This document shows, piece after piece, positions 14,301 through 26,234 of a stretch of DNA of 64,000 bases. A model generated the notes under the pieces. It was given only the letters and a program-made list of their open reading frames with translations. It was not told where the DNA came from and did not search any database. Position 1 is the first letter of the stretch. Each line of letters starts with the position of its first letter. The stretch lies in the NCBI GenBank assembly GCA_946699065.1, contig CAMPDV010000135.1, forward strand, positions 248,001 through 312,000, read 5' to 3'. The translations under genes and the position numbers were made by a program. This DNA comes from Loxodes magnus (Eukaryota > Ciliophora > Karyorelictea > Loxodida > Loxodidae).

Positions 14301-17300
14301 TTGTAAAGCAGATGAATTTGGAGCTATTTTTGCCTTTAATGTAAACTTGTTTCTTAATATTTCCTAATTTAAGTTTTGTGAAGCAACTAACATAGACAGT
14401 ACCAAGGGAAGAGCAGGCGCTATTAAACTTTAGTGCGATTAAGAAAATTGCACTCATTTTATCTCTGATACCTACTTCCGTTATAATAAAGCAAAAGAAG
14501 GAGGGGCAATTCATTTCTAGGGAACTACTCCTTAGTTTGGATATTAAATAGGAAGTTAATAATTTTGCAGCTATTTCATAGAAAATTAGGCAAAATATGG
14601 CCCTATTCTAGCTACTTTTGCTACTTAGATTACTAGATATACCAAAAATATACCAGATCTATGCTAGAATATTAGAGAGCTAAATGAAATGGAAAATTAA
14701 GAAGAAGACTAGATTATCTAAACTATTCCTGGAGACAAACCTGAACATTTTCAGTTTGCCGTTTTAGATCCTTTTGGGTAAATAGTTAGGACAAATAACG
14801 AATCAAGTATTAATATAGAAAGTAGTTGCACCTAAAAATGCTTATATGGAGATACTTACTATAAGGCAATTAATGGAATACTTGAAATTAAAAATTTAAG
14901 AATAACAGGATAATCTTCAAGTATAGTAAAGCTAACCATTTAATCATCTTAATCAAGCTTCTAGATAAAAACAGCTCAAATATAATTATCTAAATGTGTG
15001 GAAGGATAATAGATAGAGGGATTTTACGAGCAGTAGGAATGTAAATTTTGTCCAAGCAGTACTTACAGTTTTAGTAACTAAGAAAAATGTAAAGAATGCC
15101 CTATTGGAGCTAGATGCTATGGGAAATCAATAATGACTCCTAAACATGGCTATTGGCGCTCTGGATACTATTCAGATAAATTTTATGAATGCTTGAGACC
15201 AGATTCATGTTTAGGTGAAAAACTAACCTAATCTTAACAATAAAATATTGAAGATACTGTTCAAAGAGGATAAATAAACTGAAAAGGTGAATGTTAATTT
15301 GGCTATTTAGGCGTTCTTTGCGAAATATGCATAGAAAACTATTAGAAAGTGGGAAGGGAGTGTGAAAGATGTCCAGAAAGCTTGAGTAATAAATTTAAGC
15401 TTGTCCTTATCACTTTCTTAGTATTTGTAGTTTGCTTATATATGATTTATCATTCTTTAAAAATGACTAACAGACCTTCATCACTCATTTTAGCTTTCCT
15501 TAAAATACTTATAAACTATTTCTAGATTATTTAGTTAGTCTTCAGTTTTTCGATAAAATGACCATCACTCATATTATCTCTTATAAGCACATAATATAAA
15601 ATTGGAAAAGCAACAACTAGTTTTGTAAGTATGTAATGCCTAGCAAAAAATAGCTATTTAAATTTGCATTACTTCTGAATTGAATTAGTCATAATGACTT
15701 TCACTCCTTTAATAATTTTAGTTTTATCAGCCCTGACTTGAATGATATATTCCATTTTTAGAAGAAGAATGATTTATATGAAAAACCACTTCATTTCTAC
15801 TGTTACTGTATTCATATTTTTCTTTTTCTCTAGTATGACTAAGACGATTTTCGAAGTCTTTAACTGTATTAAAATAGAAGAAACTTATTATTTAACAAGA
15901 TATTTTGAGATTCACTGTTGAAAAGGAGATCATTTATAATATGCCCTACGTTTAGCTTTACCTGGCTTAATAATTTGGTGTTTTGGTATTCCATTTATAT
16001 TTTTTATTCTTCTCCGAAAATCCAAGGATAAAAATAAGTTTGGATATATATTAGTAGGATGCAGGATTAAGTATTATTACTGGGAAATAGTTATACTCTA
16101 CTAAAAGCAAGTTTTGGCATGAATTGTTGTGTTTTTAAATGTATTTTAAGTATAAGCATAAGCTTTATGCTCCATAGCTTTGTTTATTTTGGCAGGGTAA
16201 TACTAATATTCTTTACAACCTTTCCAAACAAAATCTCTAAATATTCTATAGTTAAGATCCATTATAGCAGCTGGTATAATTACATACTGTGGTTTATTAA
16301 TTATGTCGACTATTAACGAAATATTATCATTAATCCTCTTTATAGTATTAATGATATCCACTGTCTTCTTTATTTTCCTATGGGGTAAAGACTTTATTTA
16401 AGAAATGGGATTTTAACTCTAGCTTTAATCATTCTGACTTTACAGATTTCTATGTCCTTGTTTGTATGCAACTCAACATTTTAGAATTCTGGATAATCTG
16501 ATCATATAAGATTTAAATAAAGACACTAAAAAATGGCTTAGGAAAAAGTTAAAAAGAGTAGATATTGTAGCTGAATATAATTTAGATTAGGAACTTCATA
16601 TTTGTAGGCTAGCAAGAATGGAAAGAAAAGATTTCATGAGAGATGTAGCTACTAACAGTTAAAGACTTTAAGTTAAAGATGGAAAATATTAATTCATATG
16701 AAATAATGAGTAGCTAAAGTTCATTTTTGATGAACTTAATTAAATTTAGAAACTAAGCCAAACCTTAGATATCAATACGCAATGTTTTACTTTAAAAAAT
16801 TCTCCAATTAAGGAAAATTAACTAACCTCAGAGTAAAAAAAATTGAAATTATAAAGGGTAATATGAAATGAGTATGTTCCTAAAATAAACGCTCAGCCTT
16901 AATAATAATAGGAAGAAAGGAATGTTGAAAATACTTATGTTACTACTTAAGATGAAATGCTCAACTAGACTTAGGTTTCATTTTATGATTCTTCTAGTAA
17001 ACTTAATAAAAGTCCCACTATACCTTAATAAATTAAAGAAGAGGAATCTGTTTTAGAATCGCAATAAATAGAAAAATTAGAAATGGAGGAAGAGAAAAAA
17101 TCTCCAAAACGTATAATTAAAAAGTTATTTAAATTTGAGAAAAAAGGCAAAAAAAAGAAATAAAAAGAAGAGAAAAAAAAGATTTAAGACTATAATATTC
17201 AATAGTAAAATTAGTTGTCTATTTCTCCAAATTTTACAAAAATACTTATGGATGAAAATGAAAATACAAGAGTTTTAAATTTCTATTAATTAGAAATCTA

Positions 17301-18228
17301 AGGACAGAAACCAGTTAATAGATTTGGATCATAAGTATGCAATTTAAACCAAGAAATATACTTATTTGGAGGTTAAGCACATGTTAGATAAAATTTCGTA
17401 TGATCAATCAACTTATTGGACTCTGAATGAACTTAGATAATTGAAGGACCTCCAATGAAATATGGAAGTTCTATGTTTATTTTCAAAAATATGCTGGTAA
17501 TATACGGAGGAGTTAGTAAAAGAAGAACTAGTTATAGTGCAAAACATTTTTATCCTTATTTATGCAAAATGGATCTCAAAAGTTTATAATGGAATAGCAA
17601 AGCTCTTAATATTGAAGCAAGAGCATTTTAATCATGCTGCTTATTAGGAAATTGGTTAATAGTATCAGGAGGTAGAGGATAATCAGGAAAATTTTTAACT
17701 GATATATGGGCAATTAATTTAAACAACGATGAAGAAACTTAATTATAAACTTCTCTTAAACCTCTTATTTAGCATTCATTTACTCCTGTTTTTGAAGAGT
17801 CCATTATGAATAATTTCTATCTTGATCTATACAACATTAACTGCTAACAAAATGAAGGACTGTATGTGTTCGGTGGAATGGCGCAAAATGGTAACTTTGA
17901 AAGTTGTTTATAGAAAATAAATCCTTAAAATTGAAAGACATAAGTTATTTCAAATGAGCAAATTCCTCCTAGAAGTAGTCACTTAGCGTTCTTATATTAA
18001 AAGTAATTGTGAATATATGGTGGACAAAGTAAGCAAGATAGTGAAATATAACCTTTAAATGATTGCTATGCTTGGCATATAGAAAGATAGCAATGGAATC
18101 GGATTTTTATTCCAGGTATTACACCAAGACGATCCCCTTTTGGAACAGTGGTTTAGCAAAATTTCATTATATTTTCTCAGGAAAATGATAATGAAGAGTT
18201 ACTTGTAATAGATTTAGACTCTTAATGA
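1..18228 (+). CDS. Giant receptor-like surface protein, copy 1 (5' partial): lamin-G-like, Cys-rich, beta-helix, multi-TM, Kelch
   Basis: One frame (codon start at base 1) is open for 6,075 codons when TAA/TAG are Gln and TGA is Trp; the first TGA after the last Kelch repeat (18226-18228) is taken as the stop. Domains in order: concanavalin/lamin-G-like segments separated by short Cys clusters (from 1, repeated to about 10.9 kb); furin/growth-factor-receptor Cys repeats at about 1.24-2.0, 6.55-7.15 and 10.9-11.2 kb; parallel beta-helix repeats with GGAI-type turns at 11.5-15.0 kb; a GCC2/GCC3-like Cys motif followed by GYWR at 15.0-15.2 kb; about eight hydrophobic spans at 15.39-16.38 kb; a Lys/Glu-rich linker; Kelch repeats (LFGG, IYGG, VFGG) at 17.28-18.2 kb. 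Known ciliate surface proteins combine these modules. An extracellular sensing or adhesion role with a cytoplasmic Kelch tail is inference. The ligand is unknown. The start lies outside the window. Confidence 0.88.
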
Positions 18229-18327
18229 AATTCCTTTACTTAAATAATTTAAATTGTCTGATTGAGATTTTTATTAATAGAAATATCTCAAAAGAGCAAT
18301 ATAATATACATTAAAAGTATCTCTAAT

Positions 18328-19722
18328 ATGCATTAAAAGTAAAAAATTGCAGTTATCATTCTATTTATTCCAAATTTCTACAGTTTCCTATTTATTCTAC
18401 TATTTAAGTATATTACTAAACTAGGCTTTATTCTAGTATATAAAATAACTTTTATACTATTGCTTAGTGTTATGTTTTTTAGTGTTAGATATCCTCTATG
18501 AATATTGGTGGAAGTAGATTGAATATAATGGTGTATATTCTCAACCTAATGATTTTAAATTAGCTATATTAATTTTTATTATATTTATAAATAAGGTATA
18601 AAGGGCAGTGCTATTATAATCTTGTTGAGTATATCTTAAATTATCCTAAAGTTAGCTTTAAATTGGCATAATTATATTTATTCAAGTTGCATTTTTATAT
18701 TAATATCTTTTCTTAATAACTCAAGCTAACTCATTGGTCATTTAGATTCATCATAGTAGATAAAAGAGACAAAACTAATAGCTACTATACTTTATCATCC
18801 TTACAATTTTTCTAAAATAAATAGATAGTCTCTATACTTAAGGATTGTAAGATATTGAGAGTAAATTTAAAATACTTAATACATAATTACTAAGAAAGAT
18901 AATATGCTTTTCTTATAATTTCCTCAAAAGAAAAAATATTCTAACTAGACTCTTTTTAGATAAATAAATTCGAAAAGTAGTAAATCAGGAGATTTTAAAT
19001 AAAAATTTAAGCTAAAATTACCTCTAAAATTTATGACTAGGCTATTGGATTAGCTTTACATCTATTTTTAGACTTAAATAAAAATTTAGATTAAAGAGTT
19101 AATTTAGATAATTAGTATCATTAGAGGAATTTATTACCCATTCATAAGAATTTAAGAAATATAATCTCTGTCTAGGTGTCTAAATGTGTGCTAATAAGAA
19201 TTTTATCCTTAATTTATAGCAGCTTTGAAGTATAATCTAACGAAGAGAAATTATTTAAGTTAGGAATTTTATCAAGCTATATTTGATGGTATTAGAGAAA
19301 AAACTAAAAACAGAATCAGGTAAAATACTTTGTCTAGCTCTAGATAGTTTTGAAGGAAACTATTACATGTAAAGTAGAAAAATGTGGAAGTTAATAAAAA
19401 TTTTAGGAAACCAAGGGCTAAAAATAGTTTTAGAAGTGTAAATCTTATAAATATGAAATCCATTATAATTGATTGCCACAAAAAAAGGCCATAGTTATAC
19501 ATTAAAAACCAATAAATCTAGCACTTCAGCTATCAACTAAAGAAATAAGAATAATTTTAATTATTAATGTAAGATAAGTCAAAAAAGAAGATTTTAGATT
19601 CAAACTAATTACAATCTAAATAATAAATTAAACAATATAACAGAATCATTGACTACTAAAGTTTAAAACTGCTCATTTAATAAAATTCTTAATATTCTTA
19701 AACAATTATTTCATATTCATGA
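18328..19722 (+). CDS. Multi-pass membrane protein of unknown function (464 aa)
   Basis: The frame starts at ATG 18328, 100 bp after the giant gene, and ends at TGA 19720-19722. The N-terminal 135 residues hold four or five hydrophobic spans (for example IILFIPNFYSFLFILLF and ITFILLLSVMFF), with Trp residues encoded by TGA. The rest is basic and Gln/Lys-rich with soluble character and ends shortly before the next gene. It is in the same strand and frame as its neighbours on both sides. I do not recognise a family. The layout (N-terminal membrane block, long polar tail) resembles the large ciliate membrane proteins at 20.9 and 45.7 kb only in general style. The start is the first ATG before the hydrophobic block. 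Under the standard code this gene would be invisible. Confidence 0.62.
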
Positions 19723-19863
19723 CTTTAATAAATTCTTAAAGTTTCATTCAAATAAAGTAGTTTAAATTAGATTAAATTTATCTGTTAAAAATAGAATTAA
19801 AGCAAATTAATTTAAAGAAGATTCGTAAGGATATTAATTTAAATAAAATAAAGCATTAACAAC

Positions 19864-20481
19864 ATGGATAAAATATCAGAATCTCTGTCTGAAGTAGATA
19901 TTTCACAACATAAAATTGAAAAAGCTTCACAATTAATTTTAGCTGAACTTTAAAAAACCAAAGTAACTCCTTTCGAAATCCTAGAAGAGTGACTTATATA
20001 ATTAAATGGTACTGACTAAAAGAAACTGGGACTAGTTTATGTGATAAACCATACTGTTTAAAATCTAAAGCCAAAGTAAGGTAGTGAAGCATATGTTTAA
20101 GCAGTTGTTCAATATTTACCAAAAGGATTTGAAAAATTGTAAGATATGAGCGAATCAAGTTTAACTTTGCTTAAAAAGACTTTAGATGTTTGGAAGTAGA
20201 GAGCAATATTTTCCGATTAATTGCTAAATGAACTAAAAGGAATAATTTAAAAGGAACCAGAAGTGAACGTAGATAAAAACTTGCAACAAATTTTTGTGAG
20301 TTTACTAAAAGCGGAAAATTTACTTTAGCAGAAGAACGATTAGAAGTCAAGGGCAGCATTCATAAAGTAAATAATTAAAACAATAAAAATTCTAGATAAC
20401 AGACACTTGTAATCCTGCATAAAAATGTAGAGGTGTAATGAATGCTTGCAGAGCATTTATGATTTAAAATAGAAACCTTGA
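19864..20481 (+). CDS. RPR/CID-domain protein (RNA polymerase II CTD-interacting, RPRD1/Rtt103-like), 205 aa
   Basis: ATG 19864 opens a frame whose residues 10-118 fit the CTD-interacting domain: an opening helix with ASQLILAELQ, then KKLGLVYVINHTVQNLK (the core helix that in Rtt103/RPRD proteins reads LLGLYLMNHVVQ), then LKKTLDVWKQRAIFSDQLL (family: ILKERNIFSKQVV). CID proteins bind the phosphorylated C-terminal domain of RNA polymerase II and act in 3'-end processing and termination, so a nuclear role is expected. A helical, Gln/Lys-rich tail of about 85 residues follows, as in RPRD proteins. In-frame TAA/TAG (Gln) and one TGA (Trp, 19990) lie within the domain. TGA 20479-20481 is taken as the stop; the next, at 20683-20685, is the alternative. 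The gene is 141 bp from the upstream gene, same strand. Confidence 0.82.
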
Positions 20482-20925
20482 ATTCTCTATAATTAATACT
20501 TTTATTTGATAAATCTAAACTCTTTTAAAAATAGATTGGACTTCTCAAATCTCTCTATAACTTCTTTAAATTATGCGTAAATGCACTTTGCTCTTAACTC
20601 CTAAAATTGTTTCTTATCTTATTATAGAAGCAAATGACTCTTAAAATTATATAAGAACTTGCGCTATTTAATTAATAAAGTTTGATCAAATTGAATATAA
20701 ATTGATTTATCTTAAACCTAATGTTAAACACTCCTTATTTCAATCCTCTTATCCATTATAAGCTAAGCTCCTTTCTTATAGCTTAAATTGTTTTCTAAAA
20801 ATATAAAAATAATAATCTAAAGTTTATATATAAAGACACTATATCATTATTATTTTAGTATCATATTCATATAGTCCAACTATCACTTTTATTAACAATC
20901 TTAATTTTAGAGTTATTTTTATACT

Positions 20926-23900
20926 ATGAAGCACTCAAGTATTATATAATAGATTTATTTGAATTATAATTAAATAGCTTTTTATTAAATTAGCTTCCTT
21001 TAGTTAATTAATAGATAATCAATATTTTTATTAGTTAACTCTTATCTTATTAGAGAATTAAAAATAATAAAGCTTGCTTAATTTTAATTTAATATAGAAG
21101 CTATAATTAAAGCATTTAAGCTTAGATTTATAATTAGCTATGAATTACTTAATTAAAACTAATGCTAATAGTTATGTTTCTATTAACTGATTTATCATTT
21201 TTTTATTCTCTAAGATACATCAGTATGCTATTTTATATCCATTAAGCTACTATTTCACATAAATTCAATCGTTTCTTTTTTAATTTTGCCTTATCTTGGA
21301 GATTGCTTAGTAATATGATGTTAAGAAATTAAAATATCAGCAGAGTTTTATTGATTAAATAAAAAATAGAAATTGGAAGTTTTAGTTTTGTAGATTTAAT
21401 CTTCAATATATGAATGGGAGGAAAATTTTTTTATGCATAGGATGTCTTTCTTTTTCTTTTATTCCTGAAAACTCTATAAAAAAGCGCGACTTATCAGTAA
21501 CATTATTATGCTTGAAAAAGAATCAGCTTAGTATCTAATTTAAATGTTTAGCTTAAAAAGATAATGAGGAAATGATATAAAGTCAAATAAAAACCTCTAG
21601 AATACCTCTGCTTGAAGTTTTTTAGTTGAATATGACAAATAAAATTACAGAGCTACATCATAAGAAACCCAATCAAACAAAATAAGCCTCACAAAATATT
21701 TATATACTCTTGTTAAGAGTAAACTCCATCATAACATTCTGAAAAATTCTCAGAATAAGCAAACTCAGTAATAGAAATAAATAAATCCTTTTATTCTTTT
21801 TATGCCTATGCACAAATAAAATTTCCAACATTCTTTGATAGCAATAAAAGTTAAATATAGCAGATTGAAAATTTAGTTATAAAATAATCTTTTATTCTAT
21901 ATTTGAGAACTAATATTCTCAATCTAAAAGGCTTCCAAGCATAAGTAACAATCCCTATAATTTTTAATTAATTAATTATTTTCTTTACATTTTAGTTAGG
22001 ATTTAATACTAAAAGCAAATGCTAATATCTTTATATCTTTCTTTATTATCGTTTCTTAAAACTAGATTTGAGAATGCATTAGAAAAGTTTCTTGATTTAG
22101 AAAATTATTTTTTCTTTAACTTAAGTTTTCTATCTAAGCATTAATTAATTAAGTTATAAAAGATCGTATTTATGAAAAATTAAGTCTTCTAAGTCACTTA
22201 CATTCACTATTCAGAAAATCCACCAATCCAAAGACAGTTAAAATTGAAAATTTTTATAAACAATAGATAGAACGAAGTTAACTATATAAAATATAAAGGA
22301 ATTGATTATTACTTAATAAATTAGCTAGGTTAATAATTAAACTAAAGCAGCTAAATATCATATTAGTATCGCTGCTTACCAATAATAAGCTTAATAATAG
22401 CCTTATAATATTTTTTAATTTTTCGTTATAAATTTGCTTTATTCGTCTTAATTTATGTTTTGCATTTAAATTTTTATTTAAAGTATTATATCACTAAAAT
22501 AATAAGTCAAGTAATAAAATAAAAGCATTCTATTAATTCAAATTAAATGCTCTTATACCATATTATAAAGCTAGAACTAAATTGAATTATTATATGTACT
22601 GAACCATCACTAATAAAAAAGGAATCTAACTATTATAAAATTAAAAAACACTAAGCTTTATAGTTTTTAGATAAAGCTTTATATTTCTATTCTTCAGCTA
22701 TTGTTTATCTTTGATCTGCATAGTAAGCTATAAAACATTTTAAAGAAGCATTATGATAAATAAAACTGGATGTTACTACTAGAAAATTAAATTTTAGTAA
22801 ATCATTATCTTAACTAAAATAATTAGATTTAAACCAAAATTTTTAAGGTTGAGATAAAGTTACTTTGCAAATTGATGCAATTTAGCACTAAAGTTAACTT
22901 TAAAATTTTTTTGCTAATATCAAATTCTTTCAGATTAATAGTAACATCAAGCTTAAATATCGATTTTAGAATTTGAGAATTAGCAATCAACACTTGAAAA
23001 AGCCTTTATTTTTATAATTAACTAAATAAAAATCCAGAATATTACAAGAAAGTTAATTTACTAAAATGATTATATAGTTTAGTAACTTATAATTAAATCT
23101 TAAAAGTTAAAATCCTTTGCTTTTGGTAGTTCGATATAACTAAAATTAAAAAAATTATATATATCATCTTATTTATAATCTGATGTCATTCAAATAATAA
23201 ATATCTTTATCTTATTAAGGAAGAAAAATCACATAGTTATAGTTTCATTCTTAGTTTTTGCTTTTTCATTTGCTATTTTAGCTCTACTAATAATCCCCAG
23301 ATACTCATATGGAATTTATCATTAAAGTGGAAGATAGAGATGTAAATTACTAAGTAGTGAAAATTGTAAATTGTATATTATAATACATAACTTTCAGTCT
23401 CTTATAGATTAATAATTTATTTCCTTAAATTTGAACTTGCTTAAATGGATCATGCAAAGCTGCTGCTAATAATATCAATTAATATGTCTATATTATATTT
23501 TCATATAGGTAATAAAACTTGCTTAGTTGCATTTCATTCATCAGTTTTAATTTACTTGCCGCTCATATTTATCTTCTTCCTTTACTACTGCTTCAGATTT
23601 GTCCAGATTATTCTATCATTGTAGTAGTTCATAAGTTCATTCGAGAATTTAAATTCTTCTTCTAAGTAACTTCTAGTGAAAGCTTTTAATTCTAAAATAA
23701 ATTTCTTTTAACTGCTTTTAAGTAAAAAATTAGGAACTAAAATATCTTTGATTGTATGATAACATCTTTGTAAATCATTATTTTTTAAATCTTAAAATTC
23801 CTAAATAAGATCTTGCACAATTTTACACGATTAAATATATACAAAACTGTTTAAATCACTACAGAGGTAAATCTCAGAGTAATTAATTTTGAAGTTTCAT

Positions 23901-24909
23901 ATTATAAGTTATATTAGAAATAATAGCAAAAGGTTCTAAATTTGTAAATGGAAACTATATCTCTAATTATAAGCTTATTTAATCTAATATATGCATAAAA
24001 CGGAAATTATCTTGCTTTATTATCAATATCTTCAAAGTGAAAATGTGCATTTTACATTTATCTCATCCTGTTTACTGTATCTAAAAAGAATTTTTCTTAT
24101 ATTTTATCTTAAACTTCATTCAAGACTTTTCAAGGTCTTGAATATTCTATTCATCTATTAATAAATATTAGATTATCTTCTCCTATTTTTATAATGTCTC
24201 AGATTAGCAATCTTTATTTTGCTAAATAGAAAAGCAATATTATAGTCAGGACTTATTTATTCTTCTTATCGTGATCTAATAATATTTATCTGAAATTAAA
24301 GTAGGCTTATGATAGTTTAATATTTTGTTTCTATTTAGGAAGCGAGCATTGATAGAGTATTCATATTCTCTAAAAGTTTTAATAATATTGGAAAATTCCA
24401 ATTTTAAGGTAATATTAAATATATAAATATAAATGTACTTAGATAATTATAGTAACACCTATGAAGACAATAGGCAGCTTTCCAGAAAATCAAGGAGAAA
24501 TCTTGGAAAAAACAAGTCCAAATATCAATAAGGAGAAAGAAAAATTAAATTTGATGCAGAGAAAATGGGGAAGTATATAGAAAAAAATCGAATCTCGAAC
24601 CTGAAAAACTTGGAGTAGGAGCAAGAACTAAATAATGTGTGAGAAAATAGACAATATGAACAAGATTCAAGGGAATTACGGCTAGACTCAAGTAAGAAAA
24701 TTATAACTTTAAAACTTCTTTTAAGCGGTGACTTGATGTCACTGCCAAACAATTTTAATTTAATTTAGTTTAATTTGATAATTATAGTAAATAAATAAAT
24801 GATATTATAGAGCTCGTAGCACCTCAATGGTACGCTGCTCTTTAATAAAATTTTTTAAAGTTAAAAATTCCTTGTTGAATTCTTCCACAGTGCTAGCATT
24901 CCATTGTGA
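20926..24909 (+). CDS. Large membrane protein of unknown function (about 1,320 codons)
   Basis: A frame from ATG 20926 can be read without interruption to TGA 24907-24909 if about a dozen in-frame TGA codons are Trp. The sense is fairly protein-like: hydrophobic spans near 22.0, 22.4, 22.7 and 23.25 kb (for example IVIVSFLVFAFSFAILALL), and a charged coiled-coil-like tail at 24.43-24.75 kb with runs such as KNLEQEQELNN. Gly, Ala and Asp are scarce, so this is less certain than the domain-bearing genes. The last 35 codons, from about 24.81 kb, run into a GC-rich hairpin and a transposon-related remnant, so the natural 3' end may have been replaced. A second gene beginning inside, such as at ATG 24433, is possible. 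No family is recognised. Confidence 0.42.
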
Positions 24910-25110
24910 ATTAGTCTTCTATAGAGCCGCAATTGGAATGCTACCCTAAGAGTCCTTAGTATCTGGCTTCTTTCGTCATTAAATGCTACTTGATGCCTCT
25001 TCGATCTTGTCTTCTCTTCTCTTGCCTGATTCTTCGCCTATGGGGTACTTCCTGGTAACAAAATTAAAGTCAGTTTCAGTTGGAGAATTGTTCCTCCCTA
25101 TTTATTTATA
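24806..25110 (-). pseudogene. Remnant of a transposon ORF1-like protein, C-terminal part
   Basis: The minus strand reads a charged, helical segment (KRREDKIEEASSS, then WNASTVEEFNKEFLTLKNF and KEQRTIEVLRALQ) with base composition richer in GC than either flank. The ending resembles the stretch KEMRPFVGLRTLQ in the ORF at 35417 and IPEIRALQ near 28.93 kb, so these belong to one family. No ATG or upstream domain was found in frame, and upstream sequence quickly becomes featureless. I take it as a truncated insertion lying against the 3' end of the large plus-strand gene. An alternative is that the reading is the antisense of a structured terminal repeat. Confidence 0.4.
24810..24840 (+). other. 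GC-rich hairpin A, related to those at 34777 and 35639
   Basis: This is a GC island in AT-rich DNA. Pairing: GAG (24810) with CTC (24838), part of CTCG with CGCT, and ACC (24821) with GGT (24829) around the loop TCAAT. The same arrangement, with different bases in the stem, occurs at 34777-34810 (same orientation) and 35639-35669 (reverse complement). Each hairpin is followed by an A-rich stretch when read in this orientation. It lies at the edge of a transposon-related remnant and may be a terminal recognition structure. Confidence 0.5.
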
Positions 25111-25794
25111 TGTAATAATGCTATTAACATTAAAGCTAATTCTATTTTATTGTACCTAATAAGAATTATGGATCTTTTTACTAAATTTAAAAAAGAATGC
25201 TTAATAAGTTAATGTGGTTATTTTGAAAATAAGAAGTAAAAAAGCAAATTAGGAGTTAAAAAGATAGCTACCAAGTAAGGAAGATACAAATTAGGGTAAT
25301 TGAGAATCATTTTACAGCTAGAAAATTTAGAAACTTAAGTATGCATCATATTAAATGTTAAAATGATTTAAAGTGATAGAAATTATAAAACCCAGCGATA
25401 TCCGGTGAACAATTTTCTGCTAGGCAAAAAATATTATTAAACTCTATAATAAGAAATTAAATGAAACTTCAATCTTGAACTTGTAACTCATTTATTTCTA
25501 TCTAAGAAGATGTTGCATTAATCAAAGCTTTTAAAAGTTAATTTAAATCATCTTGGACTTAGAAAATGACAAATTGATTTCATATGTTGAGATTTTAGTT
25601 CATCTTTTAGTCAGATTTTAACTTAAAAATTTTTAATTTTTAAGGCATTTAAATTATTTTTTTAAACTAAAAGAGTCTTTTGACATCTATAACTGCAAGA
25701 ATTGTTTCCTTCAATTATAGAAATTAGTAAATGTTTTCAATTTTTTTAATTATAATCTTGATCTCATCAATTTTTAATTTCTCTTGTTATAGTT
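25111..25794. other. No feature recognised
   Basis: This is AT-rich sequence between the ORF1-like remnant and the 3' end of the minus-strand LINE. It probably includes the LINE 3' flank. I see no conserved motif or coherent reading frame. Confidence 0.4.
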
Positions 25795-26234
25795 TCAACT
25801 TTTATTTCTTCCTTTTTTGCTTTTTCCATTTCTAATAATTCTAGTCTTCTTGACACAAATTTCTTGTGAAATACTTTTATTTAAAAATCTAAATATTCCA
25901 AATAAGACTTTTGAAAAGGAGTTTAATCCTTAATCATATAATATAAGGTGTCTTAAGTCATAATTCCGAATATTTTACGATAGTCAATCCCTTATATTAG
26001 AATAGTATATACTTTTAAAAATGCGTTCGAATGTATCATACTCTCCACACATATAATAGGAATTATCAATGGAATAATGACGATCTTAAAGATCTTTTCG
26101 AAAATTATAGGATTGAGTTCTAAGTTTATACATACTGATAATTTCTTCTCTAAATTATTTGTTCAACTTGGTGTAAGTAATTATTGAAAATTTATTAAGA
26201 TTACTAAGCTATTCAGTATATATTTTAGTTTCTT

